A stretch of DNA of 64,000 nucleotides from Spinacia oleracea (GCF_020520425.1 NC_079490.1:4650001-4714000), one strand, 5' to 3'; positions 24,232 to 35,200 are shown, counted from the stretch's first letter. Numbers and translations are program-made. The notes: a model not told the origin generated them from the sequence alone.

Positions 24232-24442
24232 GAGTCCGGATCCTCTAGAGTTCTAAAATAACTCTACAAGGTAGAGTTGTATCTAAACCATACATTTTAA
24301 AATAAATGGCTCGTATTGATGAGGAAAAAATAGGGGGAATTCTGGAAATATAATATATGAACCATTGATTTTTCATTCAATGATTGATATGCTCAAACTC
24401 TACATTGTAGAGTTATTTTAGAACTCCAGAGGATCCAAAACC
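24232..24442. mobile_element. MITE with 9-bp TSD (Mutator-type)
   Basis: 211 bp with inverted ends sharing GGATCCTCT-GAGTTCTAAA and ATAACTCTAC, flanked by GTTGTTTTG at 24223-24231 and 24443-24451. The 9-bp duplication points to the Mutator superfamily. No coding capacity. Confidence 0.78.
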
Positions 24443-25250
24443 GTTGTTTTGTACCAATTAAGCTAATTAAGTCGCACTTTCCAAAATTGCAATTCTCGTA
24501 AATTTTTATTTTCGTGCCTTGCACAAATAAATAGCCCACTTACCAGTCTGACCAATGAGTATACTCCACAATCCACATTCGTATGTTAGAGGTTGTTTTT
24601 TCTTCATCTTGTACGGCGTATAATATACTCCGTACGAAGTATGAACTTATCTAAATTTATCAAACTTGATTGATCTAATAGAACCTTATTATACTAATTA
24701 GAGGTGAGCAAAATAATTGAGTATTCATGTGCCGAACTGGAAATGGTTTGGATAATTCTGATTCCAGGTACTCCCTCCGTCCCAAATTAGTTGTTACACT
24801 TTCCTTTTTCGTCCGTCCCAGATTAGTTGTTACACTTCTAAATTAGGAATGACCCCACAATTATTATACTTCCTCCGTCTTTAATTAGTCGCAACGTTGA
24901 GAAATGGCACGGAGTTTAATGAGAAAGTTGAGGTGGGGTTTCTTCCCATAATGCCCATGTGATTACTTAAAATAAGAGAGAGAGAGAGAGAGATAATATT
25001 TGATTACATTAAAATAAAAGATGTGGACCATTATTTTCTGAAATTTATAAGTGGGGACCATAATCCCATGTGATCACGTGAAAATAAGAGAGAATAAATT
25101 TCTGAAATTGTTGGTAAAGTTCCCTCCAAAAGTTCCCTCCAAAATGTTAACAACAACTACAACCCTTTTCTGAATTTCACCAAATTTGGAGGCTGAAAAC
25201 AGTTCAAATTTCCCTCCAATATTTTAACAGCAAGTACAAAAAAAATTCAA

Positions 25251-25260
25251 CTATAAAAAC
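25251..25260 (+). promoter_or_regulatory. TATA box of the mariner transposase gene
   Basis: CTATAAAAAC about 190 bp upstream of the transposase ATG and within the mariner; placed correctly for a pol II core promoter. Inferred from sequence only. Confidence 0.6.
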
Positions 25261-25444
25261 AAGCAAAAGCCTCATTTTTCAGATAACAGTACACATCTAA
25301 AAAACACAATTCTTCAAACCAACACTTAAATGTAATCTTCCACTTGCACACACATCACTTTCGGGCAAAATTCTGGTCACGAGGAAGCACAGCGCAGAAC
25401 ACCAAAAGGCAGGCACGAACCGGCAACAACATCAACAGCAACAA

Positions 25445-26917
25445 ATGGACGATTATTCGGTTGAGGAACTTCTTGAACTTGAGGAACTACTCGAGTTTGA
25501 TCCGGACATGGAGGTATGGTATTCTGATGATGAATCTGAAAATGATGAAGAGGTAGAAAATTCAGCAGTTTTAAATAATGATAATCAAATACCTATTCGT
25601 AACTTAGGGGGTAGAACAACACAATCACGTGAATTAACCGATTTCCAAAGAAAACACATGATTGACAAACTTCTTTTGCTTGCAAATGATGAATTAAAAA
25701 TACCTCCACGTGCACAAATTGAAATTGCTCTAGAGTTTAATGTTTACAGAACCACTGTTTGGAGGTATTGGTCAAAAGCAAAAATACGAATTAGAAGGGG
25801 GGAAACGATAGATGTGAAGGGGCAGAAACCTGGTAAGGTGGGAAGGAAGTGTAAGGATTGGGACTTAGATCGACTACATGCTATACCGGTAGAAAAAAGA
25901 ACCACAATCAGAAAAATAGCAGATGCACTTGACATTCATCCATCAACAGTTTATAAACTAATTAAATCAGGGAAAATACGAGCATGTAGCAGCAGCCTTA
26001 AACCTTCTGTCACACCTACTCACAAGATAGCTAGAATTGCACATGTTTTGAGGCAAATTATTCCTAGAAATGTGAACACACCACCTAAATTTTCAGCAAT
26101 GTACAATGTAATTCACATTGATGAGAAATGGTTTTACATGAGTCAAAAAAGTCAGAAGTTTTATCTGTTTCCATGGGAAGACGAACCTTATAGAGCATGC
26201 CAAAACAAAAACTACATACCAAAGATGATGTTCATGGGTTGCGTAGCCAGACCTATCCTAGGAACAAATGGAGAAATATTGTGGGATGGGAAGATTGGTA
26301 TGTTTCCTTTCACTTACACTGTCGAAGCACAAAGAAGCTCAAAAAACAGAGACAGGGGCACACCAGAAACAAAGGCGATTGTAAGTATCACTAGGGAGGT
26401 TATCAGAGCAAAACTCATTGAAGAAGTGCTGCCAGCAATCATGGCCAAATGGCCTGCTAATGCATGCAAGGAGATATGGATTCAACAAGATAATGCTAAG
26501 CCACACATAAGTGTCGATGATGCCGAATTTAGAGCAGCAGCTACTAAAAACGGTTTTAAAATCAGATTAACATGCCAACCAGCACAAAGCCCAGATTTGA
26601 ATGTGTTAGACTTGGGGTTTTTCAGAGCTATTCAATCACTACAATACAAGGCCTTTCCTAAGGATACAAAGGAACTTTTAAAATCAGTGGAAGATGCTTT
26701 TCAAGCTTATGAACCAAGACTCGTGAACTACAATTGGCTACATCTTCAATATTGCATGTTGGAGATACTGAAAGTTGAAGGGTCAAATAAATACAAAAAC
26801 CCCCATAACAAAAAGCATGCAATGGACAGGTTGGGTATTCTCCCAACTCAAGTGGAGGTTCCAGAAGAGCTGATAGAAGAAAGCAGGAAGATTTTAGCAA
26901 GGGGGCCTACCAATTGA
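25445..26917 (+). CDS. Mariner-like transposase (DD39D), intact
   Basis: 490 residues in a single uninterrupted frame from an ATG. Catalyses cut-and-paste excision and TA-specific integration of the surrounding element in the nucleus. Residues 1-45 are acidic. Residues about 65-113 and 140-180 form two helix-turn-helix DNA-binding regions (FNVYRTTVWRYWSKAK; TIRKIADALDIHPSTVYKLI), separated by a basic stretch with GQKPGKVGRK. The catalytic triad is present: D226 in HIDEKWFY, D349 in QQDNAKPH and D389 in SPDLNVLD, with exactly 39 residues between the last two, the plant DD39D spacing. The gene is intronless; plant mariner transposases can contain introns. It sits about 0.6 kb from the left end and converges with the second gene. 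The intact frame and matching TIRs suggest recent activity, and it may also move the window's Stowaway MITEs. Confidence 0.96.
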   Translation: MDDYSVEELLELEELLEFDPDMEVWYSDDESENDEEVENSAVLNNDNQIPIRNLGGRTTQSRELTDFQRKHMIDKLLLLANDELKIPPRAQIEIALEFNVYRTTVWRYWSKAKIRIRRGETIDVKGQKPGKVGRKCKDWDLDRLHAIPVEKRTTIRKIADALDIHPSTVYKLIKSGKIRACSSSLKPSVTPTHKIARIAHVLRQIIPRNVNTPPKFSAMYNVIHIDEKWFYMSQKSQKFYLFPWEDEPYRACQNKNYIPKMMFMGCVARPILGTNGEILWDGKIGMFPFTYTVEAQRSSKNRDRGTPETKAIVSITREVIRAKLIEEVLPAIMAKWPANACKEIWIQQDNAKPHISVDDAEFRAAATKNGFKIRLTCQPAQSPDLNVLDLGFFRAIQSLQYKAFPKDTKELLKSVEDAFQAYEPRLVNYNWLHLQYCMLEILKVEGSNKYKNPHNKKHAMDRLGILPTQVEVPEELIEESRKILARGPTN

Positions 26918-27440
26918 AGAAGAAAGAAACTTTTTGGACAAACCCGGAGTGAAGAAGAACAACTTTTTGTGAAGATTCAACGTTTATGCAAAAACATTTT
27001 GTGAAGATCAAAGAATATTTGTAATTAATTTGAAGACATTGACATTTTGTGAAGATGTAGAAAACTTTTAGTTTTTGTGATGAAATTAGAGGTAAACCAG
27101 TTGGTAAATGAATGTAAATCCAACTACTTTTGTAAAAAACTAGATGGTAAATGAATGGAATGGAGCACCTTATTAGGCATTGCTGATTTCATGTTATTCG
27201 TATTTATGATCGACACTTATGTTTAATAACAAAGCTCTCAGGATTCCATCATTGAGCATTACATAATGGATGTGAGCATAACAGAAGTGTTGCCTCACGT
27301 AAATTGGGAACACCAATCTAACTCATGTGACGATCACACAATTTAGAAATAGGTGCACCAATTTGGTAGCAAGCACCTTGATCCCTCAAACATCCATTGA
27401 ATTTTTTTATTTTGTTTCATCATTTAACCTCCCTGTGACT
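26918..27440. other. 3' flank of the transposase gene
   Basis: AT-rich, with repeated AACTTTTTGTGAAGAT-like words near 26930-27060, which may be 3' UTR. No other gene seen. Confidence 0.5.
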
Positions 27441-27442
27441 CA

Positions 27443-27560
27443 GACAACTAACAACAGGCAACTGACAACAGGCAACTGACAACAGGCAACTAACAACAGG
27501 CAACTGACAACAGGCAACTAACAACAGACAACTGACAACAGGCAACTAACAACAGGCAGC
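27443..27560. repeat. 14-bp minisatellite (CAGGCAACTGACAA)
   Basis: About eight copies of CAGGCAACTRACAA with G/A variation, passing into a looser AACAAGAAACAACA/ACCCAACCAGCA region to 27790. It lies between the convergent transposase and second gene. The minus frame at 27518-27850 is its repetitive Cys/Leu/Trp-rich translation. Confidence 0.9.
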
Positions 27561-27859
27561 AGCAACATCAACCCAACAAGAAACACAACAGGAGGCAACA
27601 TAATACCCAACCAGCAGGCCAACCAGCAACACCAACCAACAAGAAACAACAACAAACAACACAAGGCAACATAATACCCAACCAGCATCGAACCAACAGG
27701 CAACCAAACCAACAACACAACCCAACCAGCATCAACCAAACAGGCAACCCAACCAACAAGAAACAACACAAGGCAACATAATACCCAATAACAATGATTA
27801 ATTGTAGAGTGGGTTAGAAAGTCTGACTTAGCTGGATTTGAAGCGCTCACAATACCAGA

Positions 27860-29231
27860 TCAAGTAGACCGAGTCTCATCCGAATCATAATTATCCGGTG
27901 GAGGTGAAGGTGAGGGGCTATCAAGATTACTCACTCCAAATTTGGGGTTCCTTTCACGTGATCGATCAGCAGACCAGATTATATGATTAGGCGTCTCTGG
28001 CGCAACTAAATTTTCATCATTCATTAGAGAATCTTGTGGAGGGGAAGTTGGCATTGTACCCTTAAATAAAACGACGGGAGGCGTGCAATAGAAAAACGGA
28101 AGCCTCATTGGCCTCATTGGCCAAGCAGGTGATGGTTGTTGTTGGATTGTTGTAGAGGTGGTGGATTTAGGTTCCACCTTCTTTGAAGACCTTAGTCCCT
28201 GAGCGGGGTTGTTGTAAGCACGCAACTTCCCTTTCAAATACTTGCAATAGCCGTCTGGATCGATTTCCGGGTCAGGCTGATCTTGACCTGAAAGCCATGA
28301 AACATCTTAGACAGTGTTGCATTGCTTGATCATTGTATACTAACAATCATTGTAAAAATAGACAACCTAATATTATTTGTAAATTATATTAATTCCTGAA
28401 TCTTAAAATCAAGATTTAAAAATATAAACAAAGAAGAGATTGACAAACAGATCAGAATATGAGAAGAAGAGAGAGAATAAATTACCAGATCAACCATTTC
28501 AATGACAATAAGAATCAAATAAAGAGCATAATCTACGACATTCAGATCAAAACCCGGTCCTACATCCAAAATCTGATCCACACCCACTCATAAACCCCAA
28601 AAAAAATTAAAATTTGAATGTAAGCAATGCTGGTTAATTATAATTTCTTTTGAACTTGTCCCAGAATTGGCAGAAAATCACAGCACAATTTGATCGATTC
28701 TTCGATTAAATTGTCGATCTTGATTAAAATAAATGCAACAAAGAGAGCCAAATAAAAGAGAAGCTATGATTATAAGAGCACTGGTGTTCTAAAATGCAGG
28801 AAACAAATGCAAGGGTAACAATCAAGACAGGAGTTATAAAAAATGCAGGAAAGAAATGCAAGGGTACCAATCAAGACAGGAATTATAAAACAAAGTTGCC
28901 AGATCAATATGCCCCCCAAAACCCACCCAACAATATTGATATTTTAGAATCAGGTCATCAGGTTTGTTGATGACACAAACCACAAATCTTCGAAACCAAT
29001 GATCAATATGCCCCCAAAAGTAAAATCAAGGTTAAGAATAGTTAAGAACGTAATTGCATTTTTGCACTCACCTTCATCGTCTGTGTTAGGGATGAACTCG
29101 TCAGATTCTTCAGAAGATGATGTAGAATCTGGTTCAGCCTTCCAATTTCTCGATCTCTTGGCCCTTTCCGATCTCCTTACCCACCTACTTAGGATCTTAC
29201 CCCGACGCGTATTTTCTTCCGATGAAGACAT
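27860..29231 (-). CDS. Unknown second gene inside the mariner (2 exons)
   Basis: Product unknown. On the minus strand, exon 1 is 29231-29072 and exon 2 is 28287-27860. The donor GAAG|GTGAGT and acceptor TTTCAG|GT are both strong and the phase fits, giving 195 residues. Residues 1-32 are strongly basic (MSSSEENTRRG, then RRSERAKRSRNW); about 35-65 are acidic and Ser-rich (SSSEESDEF, then DPEIDPDGY); the middle has KGKLRAYNNPAQGLRSSKK; the C-terminus is Pro/Ser-rich (SPSPSPPP) and ends DSDETRST. It shows no membrane segment and resembles no transposase, capsid or enzyme I know; the composition suggests a disordered nuclear protein. It lies wholly within the mariner, convergent with the transposase. 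It could be a captured host gene or an element-encoded accessory protein. A longer in-frame start at 29303 exists within the 22-bp repeat. Confidence 0.6.
28790..28895. repeat. Tandem 46-bp duplication in the second gene's intron
   Basis: Two copies of an ATGCAGGAAA-AAATGCAAGGGTA-CAATCAAGACAGGA unit. They fall between the two proposed exons. Confidence 0.8.
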
Positions 29232-29276
29232 AATCGATCCAAGATCAAGCAAATTATGATTGAAGTCGTGTAAAAG

Positions 29277-29590
29277 AAAAAACCCAGAAATTTGAAGATC
29301 CAAACCCAGAAATTTGAAGATCCAAACCCAAAAATTGTAAGATCATAACCCAGAAACCCAGAAATTTGGAGATAAAAACCCTGAAATTTAAAGATCAAAA
29401 CCCAGAAATCGATCAAACCCAGAAATTTGAATATCAAAACCCAGAAATTTTAAGATCAAAACCCAGAAACCCTGAAATTTTAAGATAAAAACCGGGAAAT
29501 TTGTAGATCAAAACCCAGAAATTTGAAGATCAAACCCAGAAATTTGAAGATCAAAACCCAGAAATCGAGTAATTTGAAGATCACGTGTAG
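29277..29590. repeat. 22-bp repeats (AACCCAGAAATTTGAAGATC) before the second gene
   Basis: About a dozen degenerate copies of AACCCAGAAATTTGAAGATC immediately upstream (minus sense) of exon 1. Such subterminal repeats near a mariner end may act as transposase or regulator binding sites, or simply as a minisatellite leader. That role is inference. Confidence 0.85.
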
Positions 29591-29702
29591 ATTTTTGAAG
29601 TTGAATTTGATTTATTCACCAAAAAAAATTACATGCACAACGAAAATTTGATCGATTGAGAGGAGGAAAAAACTAGGGTTCTTCATCGTGATTTTTGGGG
29701 GA

Positions 29703-29739
<37 letters not shown>

Positions 29740-30201
29740 GTTGTGACTTGTGAGAGGTTTCTAGAAATGAGAAGGTGGGAGTGTGAGTAAACTCACGTGA
29801 AAGGGGGGAATTGAAGGAGCACTTAATTTGTTAGGTGGGTGGGTTAATTAAATGAAAGGATAAGTATTAAATTTAATGATGGAAGTTAGGAGTATTTAGT
29901 AAGGGCAGTTTTGGTATTTTGTATGAAAAAGTTTACTAAAAATAGAAACGTTGCAAGTAATAAGAAGCGTCCATATAAGGAAAACGTTGCGACTAATTAA
30001 AGACGGAGGAAGTATTGTTTATCTCTTCCCACTAACTTTTTTTTGTTCCCATACCCTCTCTCTTTCAATAAAAAAATACCCCACTAACTTCTATCTCATC
30101 TTCTTTTTCAATAAAATAACAATTGATAACCAAACAACCACTTATCGCCTAAAACTTTGTGCAAATTGAAGTGTAACAACTAATATGGGACGGAGGGAGT
30201 A

Positions 30202-30833
30202 AAACAATTAAGAACAAGTATGTTTCTCCACTTGTTATCGGATCCGGAACCATAACGGTAAACGTAACAATTGGCCCGATTTTTACATAATTACAAATTT
30301 TCCATTGTAAAAATTATATAAGTGGGTACGCGGAAGTGGTACCGGATATGATACCCACTTCTTTGTACTCAATCCTAGTACTTTTGACCACATTTGATTG
30401 CAAGGGAGTAACGTTATAGAACATTATTTAAACTATTGACTTGATAAGAACTGATTACAACTTGCATGAATTAATCTGACCAAAAGTTTACTTATGAGGT
30501 GAAAAAAACTTACTAAGTATTTTGTAAAGTTAAAATAACGCACCACAAGTCTTTTTGTTGGACAAGGAGCTTGGAAGTAACAATTCAAATATTTAGACAA
30601 GTGATTTTTAAATTAACCAAATGACGATTTTGCTTTGATGCTAATGTAATTTATGTGTGCATAACTTCATATAAAACTATACAAGAATCAAAAGAGGGGG
30701 TAATTTAAAAGTTACAAGTATAGGTGCTTAAGATGTGCTCGACATCCATGGATGTTGAGATAAGAATGATGAACTTTTTTGAAATTTGCAACTCCTATCG
30801 TGTTCATTTTGATTGAGTTAGATTCTTTATGGT
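30202..30833. other. Spacer without a gene
   Basis: AT-rich DNA between the Stowaway/mariner nest and a hAT element; no coding or repeat structure that I can support. Confidence 0.5.
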
Positions 30834-31384
30834 CAGTGGCGGTACCAGGAAATTTGTGTTAAGGGTTCGAAATTAAAACATAAGTCGTCTTTTTTGTCCA
30901 GAGCGTACATTAGCATATTTTATTGATTTTTTAGGTGCAAATAACACGTTTTATACATACTGTAGTACATAAGATAAATAATTAAAGTTTTTTTTTTAAA
31001 GATAATGAATAAAAACAAAATACAGTTTCTTTTAGAACATTGTTAATTTTCAAATTTAGAAAGACATTTAGTAATAGGAATGTACAAAAAATAATTATTT
31101 ATTAAGAGTATTAAACTATTGCTACTAAGAAAGAAAAGGAAAAAAATTCATGTCTGAAAATATATGTCGCTGGGAGTCGAACCCACGACCACACACACTA
31201 AAATGAATGGGGAAGATTATTTCCGCTCCAACCAATGCTCCAGCTTTGCCTTATTGTCGTTTTTGAGCGCTTAATTGTACATAGGGTTGAAATTTCGTAA
31301 TTTCAGAATCTTGCGAATTTCTTTTTTGTTTTTGCCAGTACGGGTTCAGTTGAACCCGCTGAACCCGTACTGGCGCCGCCACTG
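30834..31384. mobile_element. hAT non-autonomous element with 8-bp TSD
   Basis: 551 bp, starting CAGTGGCGGTACCAG and ending, inverted, CAGTGGCGGCGCCAG. Flanked by TTTATGGT at 30826-30833 and 31385-31392, a perfect 8-bp hAT duplication. Near the right end lies a 15-bp perfect inverted repeat (31335-31349 and 31359-31373, loop 9). At 31167-31190 there is a tRNA T-arm-like block which, reversed, reads GTGGGTTCGACTCCCAGC. No transposase. Confidence 0.93.
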
Positions 31385-31598
31385 TTTATGGTAACCTATT
31401 TATACTGCCTATGTTTCTATTTGTTTGCCATATATTTTATTTTAGTCCGTTACTTAAGTAACTGTTCCCATCATTTGTCCCAATTACATACACTCATAAA
31501 GATCAAAAAGACTACATCACCCTCATTTCCTTACAAAAGTTTACCCCAACTCTTAATAAAACACACTTTACCTATAGAGCAAACAAATAGCGCAATTT

Positions 31599-31830
31599 GG
31601 ATTATACACCAGGATGCATAGTGCTCATTGTGCACCCTGTTGAATATTCATTGAAAATCTAATGAACATGGAGAATGATTTCAATGTACATGTACTAGCG
31701 AAATATTTAAACTATATGTTCTATTGATTTAAACTATATGTTTATTGGCTATATGTTCTTTGGGTATGAACAATATGTTCATTCAAAAATAGGATGCACA
31801 GTGAGCATTATGCACCCGTGTGCATAAACC
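31599..31830. mobile_element. MITE with about 40-bp inverted ends
   Basis: Left end GGATTATACACCAGGATGCA and inverted right end GGTTTATGCACACGGGTGCA, continuing as TAGTGCTCATTGTGCACCCT versus TAATGCTCACTGTGCATCCT. A target duplication was not identified, so the class is open. Confidence 0.6.
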
Positions 31831-32276
31831 ATATTTTGAACAAATAGTGACAGGGGGAGTATGAACTAATTTTATCTAAACTTATTTGTGTGAGATTTAG
31901 TCGAGAAAATCTTCGAGTAAAAATAAATCCCAATAAGTTAAAAGGGCCCAAGCGTCTATTTATTTAAACTTCAAAGTTTTTTTTACAAACTTTTATATGA
32001 TGCGGTCTTCTACAAAAAACCACATTTGTGTCATAAAAGTTAAGTAGTGAAATCAATTAGTTAAACACTGAAACCACTTAGTTAAGTGATAGAATTAATT
32101 AGTTAGAAATCAAAGTAGTCTTTTCGATAAGGCGATATTACACAAAAGTTGCCGAAGTTTTTTCAGCAAAAATAAGTTCGGTTAAAATTTGGTAATTTGG
32201 TGAACCGAATTGAGGGAACCAAACCGGGTCTAAGTTAGAAAGGGAGTCGAATGAAAATTTAGGATTCATCATTCAT
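31831..32276. promoter_or_regulatory. Presumed promoter region of RPN6
   Basis: Lies upstream of the CT-rich leader exon. No clear TATA box; assigned by position. Confidence 0.35.
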
Positions 32277-35200
32277 TTGACAAAGAAGTCGACCATCTTT
32301 TCCATCCCCTCAGATCTTCTCCCTCGGCCCTCCATCTCTCTCCGGTCCGGCCACTCTCCATCTCTCTCAGGTCCGGCGACTCTCCATCTATCCGGTTCTC
32401 CCCGAAACACTCAAAGCTTAGCTCCTCGCACCGTTCCATCAAAATCCGCCAAAGGGTAATTTTCGATTTTTGTTTAATTTTAGAATAATTTATGTGTTCA
32501 TATTATGCTCCTGTAATTCTTGATCATATTGTTGATTTTGGAGTAATTTCGTGGATTTGTATATTTATTTAAGAGTAATGTGGTGGATTATTACTTGATT
32601 TTAGTGTAATCTTGTAGATTTATATATTTGTTCAAGAGTATTGTCGTGGATTTATACTGGATTTCAGAGTAATTTTTTGCTTTTGTAGGTTTATTTTAGA
32701 GTAATTTCGTTTAGAAAACTATTGTCATGATTTTCTGGGATTGATTGAGTATCATTTGTATGAATTGTATCAAAGGAGGAGGAATTAGGGTGTATAGGAG
32801 CTTGCAAATGTCTCAGTTTGGGGATGGGGTGGGGGGTGGGGGAGAGAATCGGATGTAAGCATTTGCTCATTATTTTTAGGTTATTGGATATTCCCAAATT
32901 AATAAGTCTATATTAAGTCATTAGGACATTAGGTGTATAAGCTTGTACTATCTATGTCCACCTGTGTTGTAGATTCGTAGTTGCTGAGGAGGGGTGGAGA
33001 ATAAATGAGGATCCTCATGGTGGATCGTAATCTCTTGGTTAGGAGTATGTTCAATCGTAATAGTGTTTTATCAAGTAGTAGCATCTTGATAATGGGGTAT
33101 GGCAGCGACTTTGGATTAAGATGGATTGGAGAACTTACACAAGTTCAATCTATGTTATATGAGTACATGATTGTGCAATGGAAAGTAAGTCTATATTAGG
33201 TCATTGGGTCTATGAGCTTTTACTATGTCTGCCCACCTCTATCGTAGATTCGTAGTTGCTGAAGTGGGGTGGAGAATGAATGAGGAGCCTCAGGGTGGGT
33301 CGTAATCTCTTGGTTATTATGTCCAATTGTAATAGTGTGGCACCGAGTCGTATCATCGTGGTAATGGGGTTTGGCAGCGACTTTGGATTAAGATGGATCG
33401 GAGAACTTACACAAGTTCAATATATGTTTTATTAGTACATGATTGTGGAACGGGATTTAAACTTGTTAATGATGTATGAATGTGAGATGTCACATCCGTT
33501 TGAAGCTAATTTCACCATCTTGCATCCTTCAGCTGAGATAATGGATTTGAGAACTTACACAAGTTCAATCTATGTTATATGAGTACATGATTGTGGAACG
33601 GGATTTAAACTTGTTAATGATGTATGAATGTTAGATGTCATATCCGTTTGAAGCTAATCTCACCATCTTGCATCCTTCAGCTGATAGTTAGGCACTATGA
33701 TTATTTTGCTTAGTTTTAGGTATGGGACTATGGGTGTCAAATACAAGTAGGTATATAGATGTCTGACTTGACATGGCTCAAAATTTAGGACCTGAATAGT
33801 TTGTAGTAAGTGGGGTACAGGCCGTATCGCCTAAAATCCAATTGTTATTTACTTCTATAGTTATATATAGCAGGGTAATTATTTTCTAACATCCCAAATT
33901 AGTTGTTCGGCTATTATTTCTAGATGGAGGAAATTGAATAGGCAAAGGAAGCTCCATTGTGTTCTGGAGCTCCCTTATCTAGAAAAGGTAGCCGTGAGCA
34001 TTGAGTATTGTCGTAGTTCCCTTGTGTTTTTGTTCATCATTTGTTTCCTCCTAGGCTGCTCTTTATCTCTCTCATTAGTCCTGCTGGTTCTTATAAGAGT
34101 TATCTTTTGGTGCTGTATGGAAATCACATTTCTTTCACCCAAGTTGGTTCTAGATGGACTGATGGACTAAGCAATGTGCTTTTGAAGTTTTCCTAGAATT
34201 AGTTCGATGAAGCTCTAATAAGCTGCAATTGGACAGTGGACACAATATTTATAAACAGTAAGAGGGATTCATGTTACAATAGAAGTGTATAAATTATCAG
34301 ATGAAGTTTGGGGTCAACATTTACAACAGTTAACGGGCTTGAACTGTTACTCCTTTATTTTTGAAGTGTAGCGGAATATACTATGTTGTTGGTGATTGTC
34401 CAACTTGTGGCTCTTGGCGTTTCAAAATTCTAGAAACCTTTTGGGCTTGAAAGTGTCAGAAATCCATCTGAATTATCCCGAAACACACCCTGGGGGCATC
34501 TCAAACGATTCTGCTGTAACAACATCTGATTCATAGTTTATAGAAACATTTTGCAGTACAATATTTTTCTGGGTGGATGTTGCAGAGTTTCACTAGAATA
34601 GCTTCTTCTTCCGCCAGTTGAGATCTAGTGGCACAAGGAACTACATATATAATTGTGAAAGCCAGTTTATAATAATATTGTTTACTTTCTGTTTTCACAG
34701 GAAATTTTATTGCCAATACTAAACTACAATGGCCACTTTTCTGCCTGCGACCACGGACTCCCTTGCACAGGCTCTAGAAGCAAGTAGCACTGCAGACTCC
34801 ATCTTAATTCTGCAGAGATTACTTGCAGATCCTTCTTCTTCGCCTGATGCTTTGCGCATAAAGGAACAGGCAATCACAAAGCTCACTGATTATCTCAGGC
34901 AAGAAAACAAGGCTGAAGATCTTCGGATTCTTCTGACCCAGTTGAGGTCCTACTTTTCCTTGATCCCCAAAGCTAAAACTGCGAAAATAGTGCGTGTAAT
35001 CATCGATACGGTGGCTAAAATACCTAATTCAACCGAACTCCAGATCTCCCTTTGCAAAGATATGATACAGTGGACTCGTGATGAGAAGAGAACTTTCCTT
35101 CGCCAACGGGTTGAGGCCCGACTTGCTGCTTTGTTAATGGAGACCAAGGAGTTTCCCGAAGCATTGTCTCTCCTCTCAGGTCTGATAAAAGAGGTAAGAA

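Larger units (their letters stand above)
24869..30012 (+). mobile_element. Potentially autonomous plant mariner, 5.1 kb
   Basis: Termini CTTCCTCCGTCTTTAATTAG and its inverse at the right end share about 30 bp, including GTCGCAACGTT, and are flanked by TA (24867-24868 and 30013-30014). It encodes a full DD39D transposase on the plus strand (25445-26917) and a second spliced gene on the minus strand (27860-29231). GA microsatellites lie at both sides (about 24976-24994 and 29705-29736). It seems complete. Confidence 0.92.
24771..30199. mobile_element. Stowaway MITE split by the mariner (outer element)
   Basis: Outer ends CTCCCTCCGTCCCAAATTAG and, inverted at the right, CTCCCTCCGTCCCATATTAG; both continue into TTGTTACACTT. 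TA flanks at 24769-24770 and 30200-30201. Without the insertion at 24869-30012 and one TA, the element is about 283 bp, a normal Stowaway size. The mariner therefore jumped into a TA within a pre-existing MITE. Confidence 0.88.

Noticed and set aside
27443-27560. CRISPR-like array of short repeats
   Set aside because: Units are 14 bp and directly contiguous with no spacers, and this is plant nuclear DNA: a minisatellite.
27518-27850. 110-codon Cys/Trp/Leu-rich minus-strand frame next to the mariner's second gene
   Set aside because: It translates the CAGGCAAC/CAACCAGCA minisatellite; not linked in frame to the second gene, which has its own stop at 27860.
29701-29740. GA repeats at both mariner sides as a long inverted repeat
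   Set aside because: Both runs read GA on the plus strand, so they are direct, not inverted, and are ordinary microsatellites.
31140-31200. A tRNA gene, suggested by a T-arm-like sequence
   Set aside because: Only the T-arm/B-box part exists; no acceptor stem, D-arm or anticodon arm, and it lies within a hAT element.
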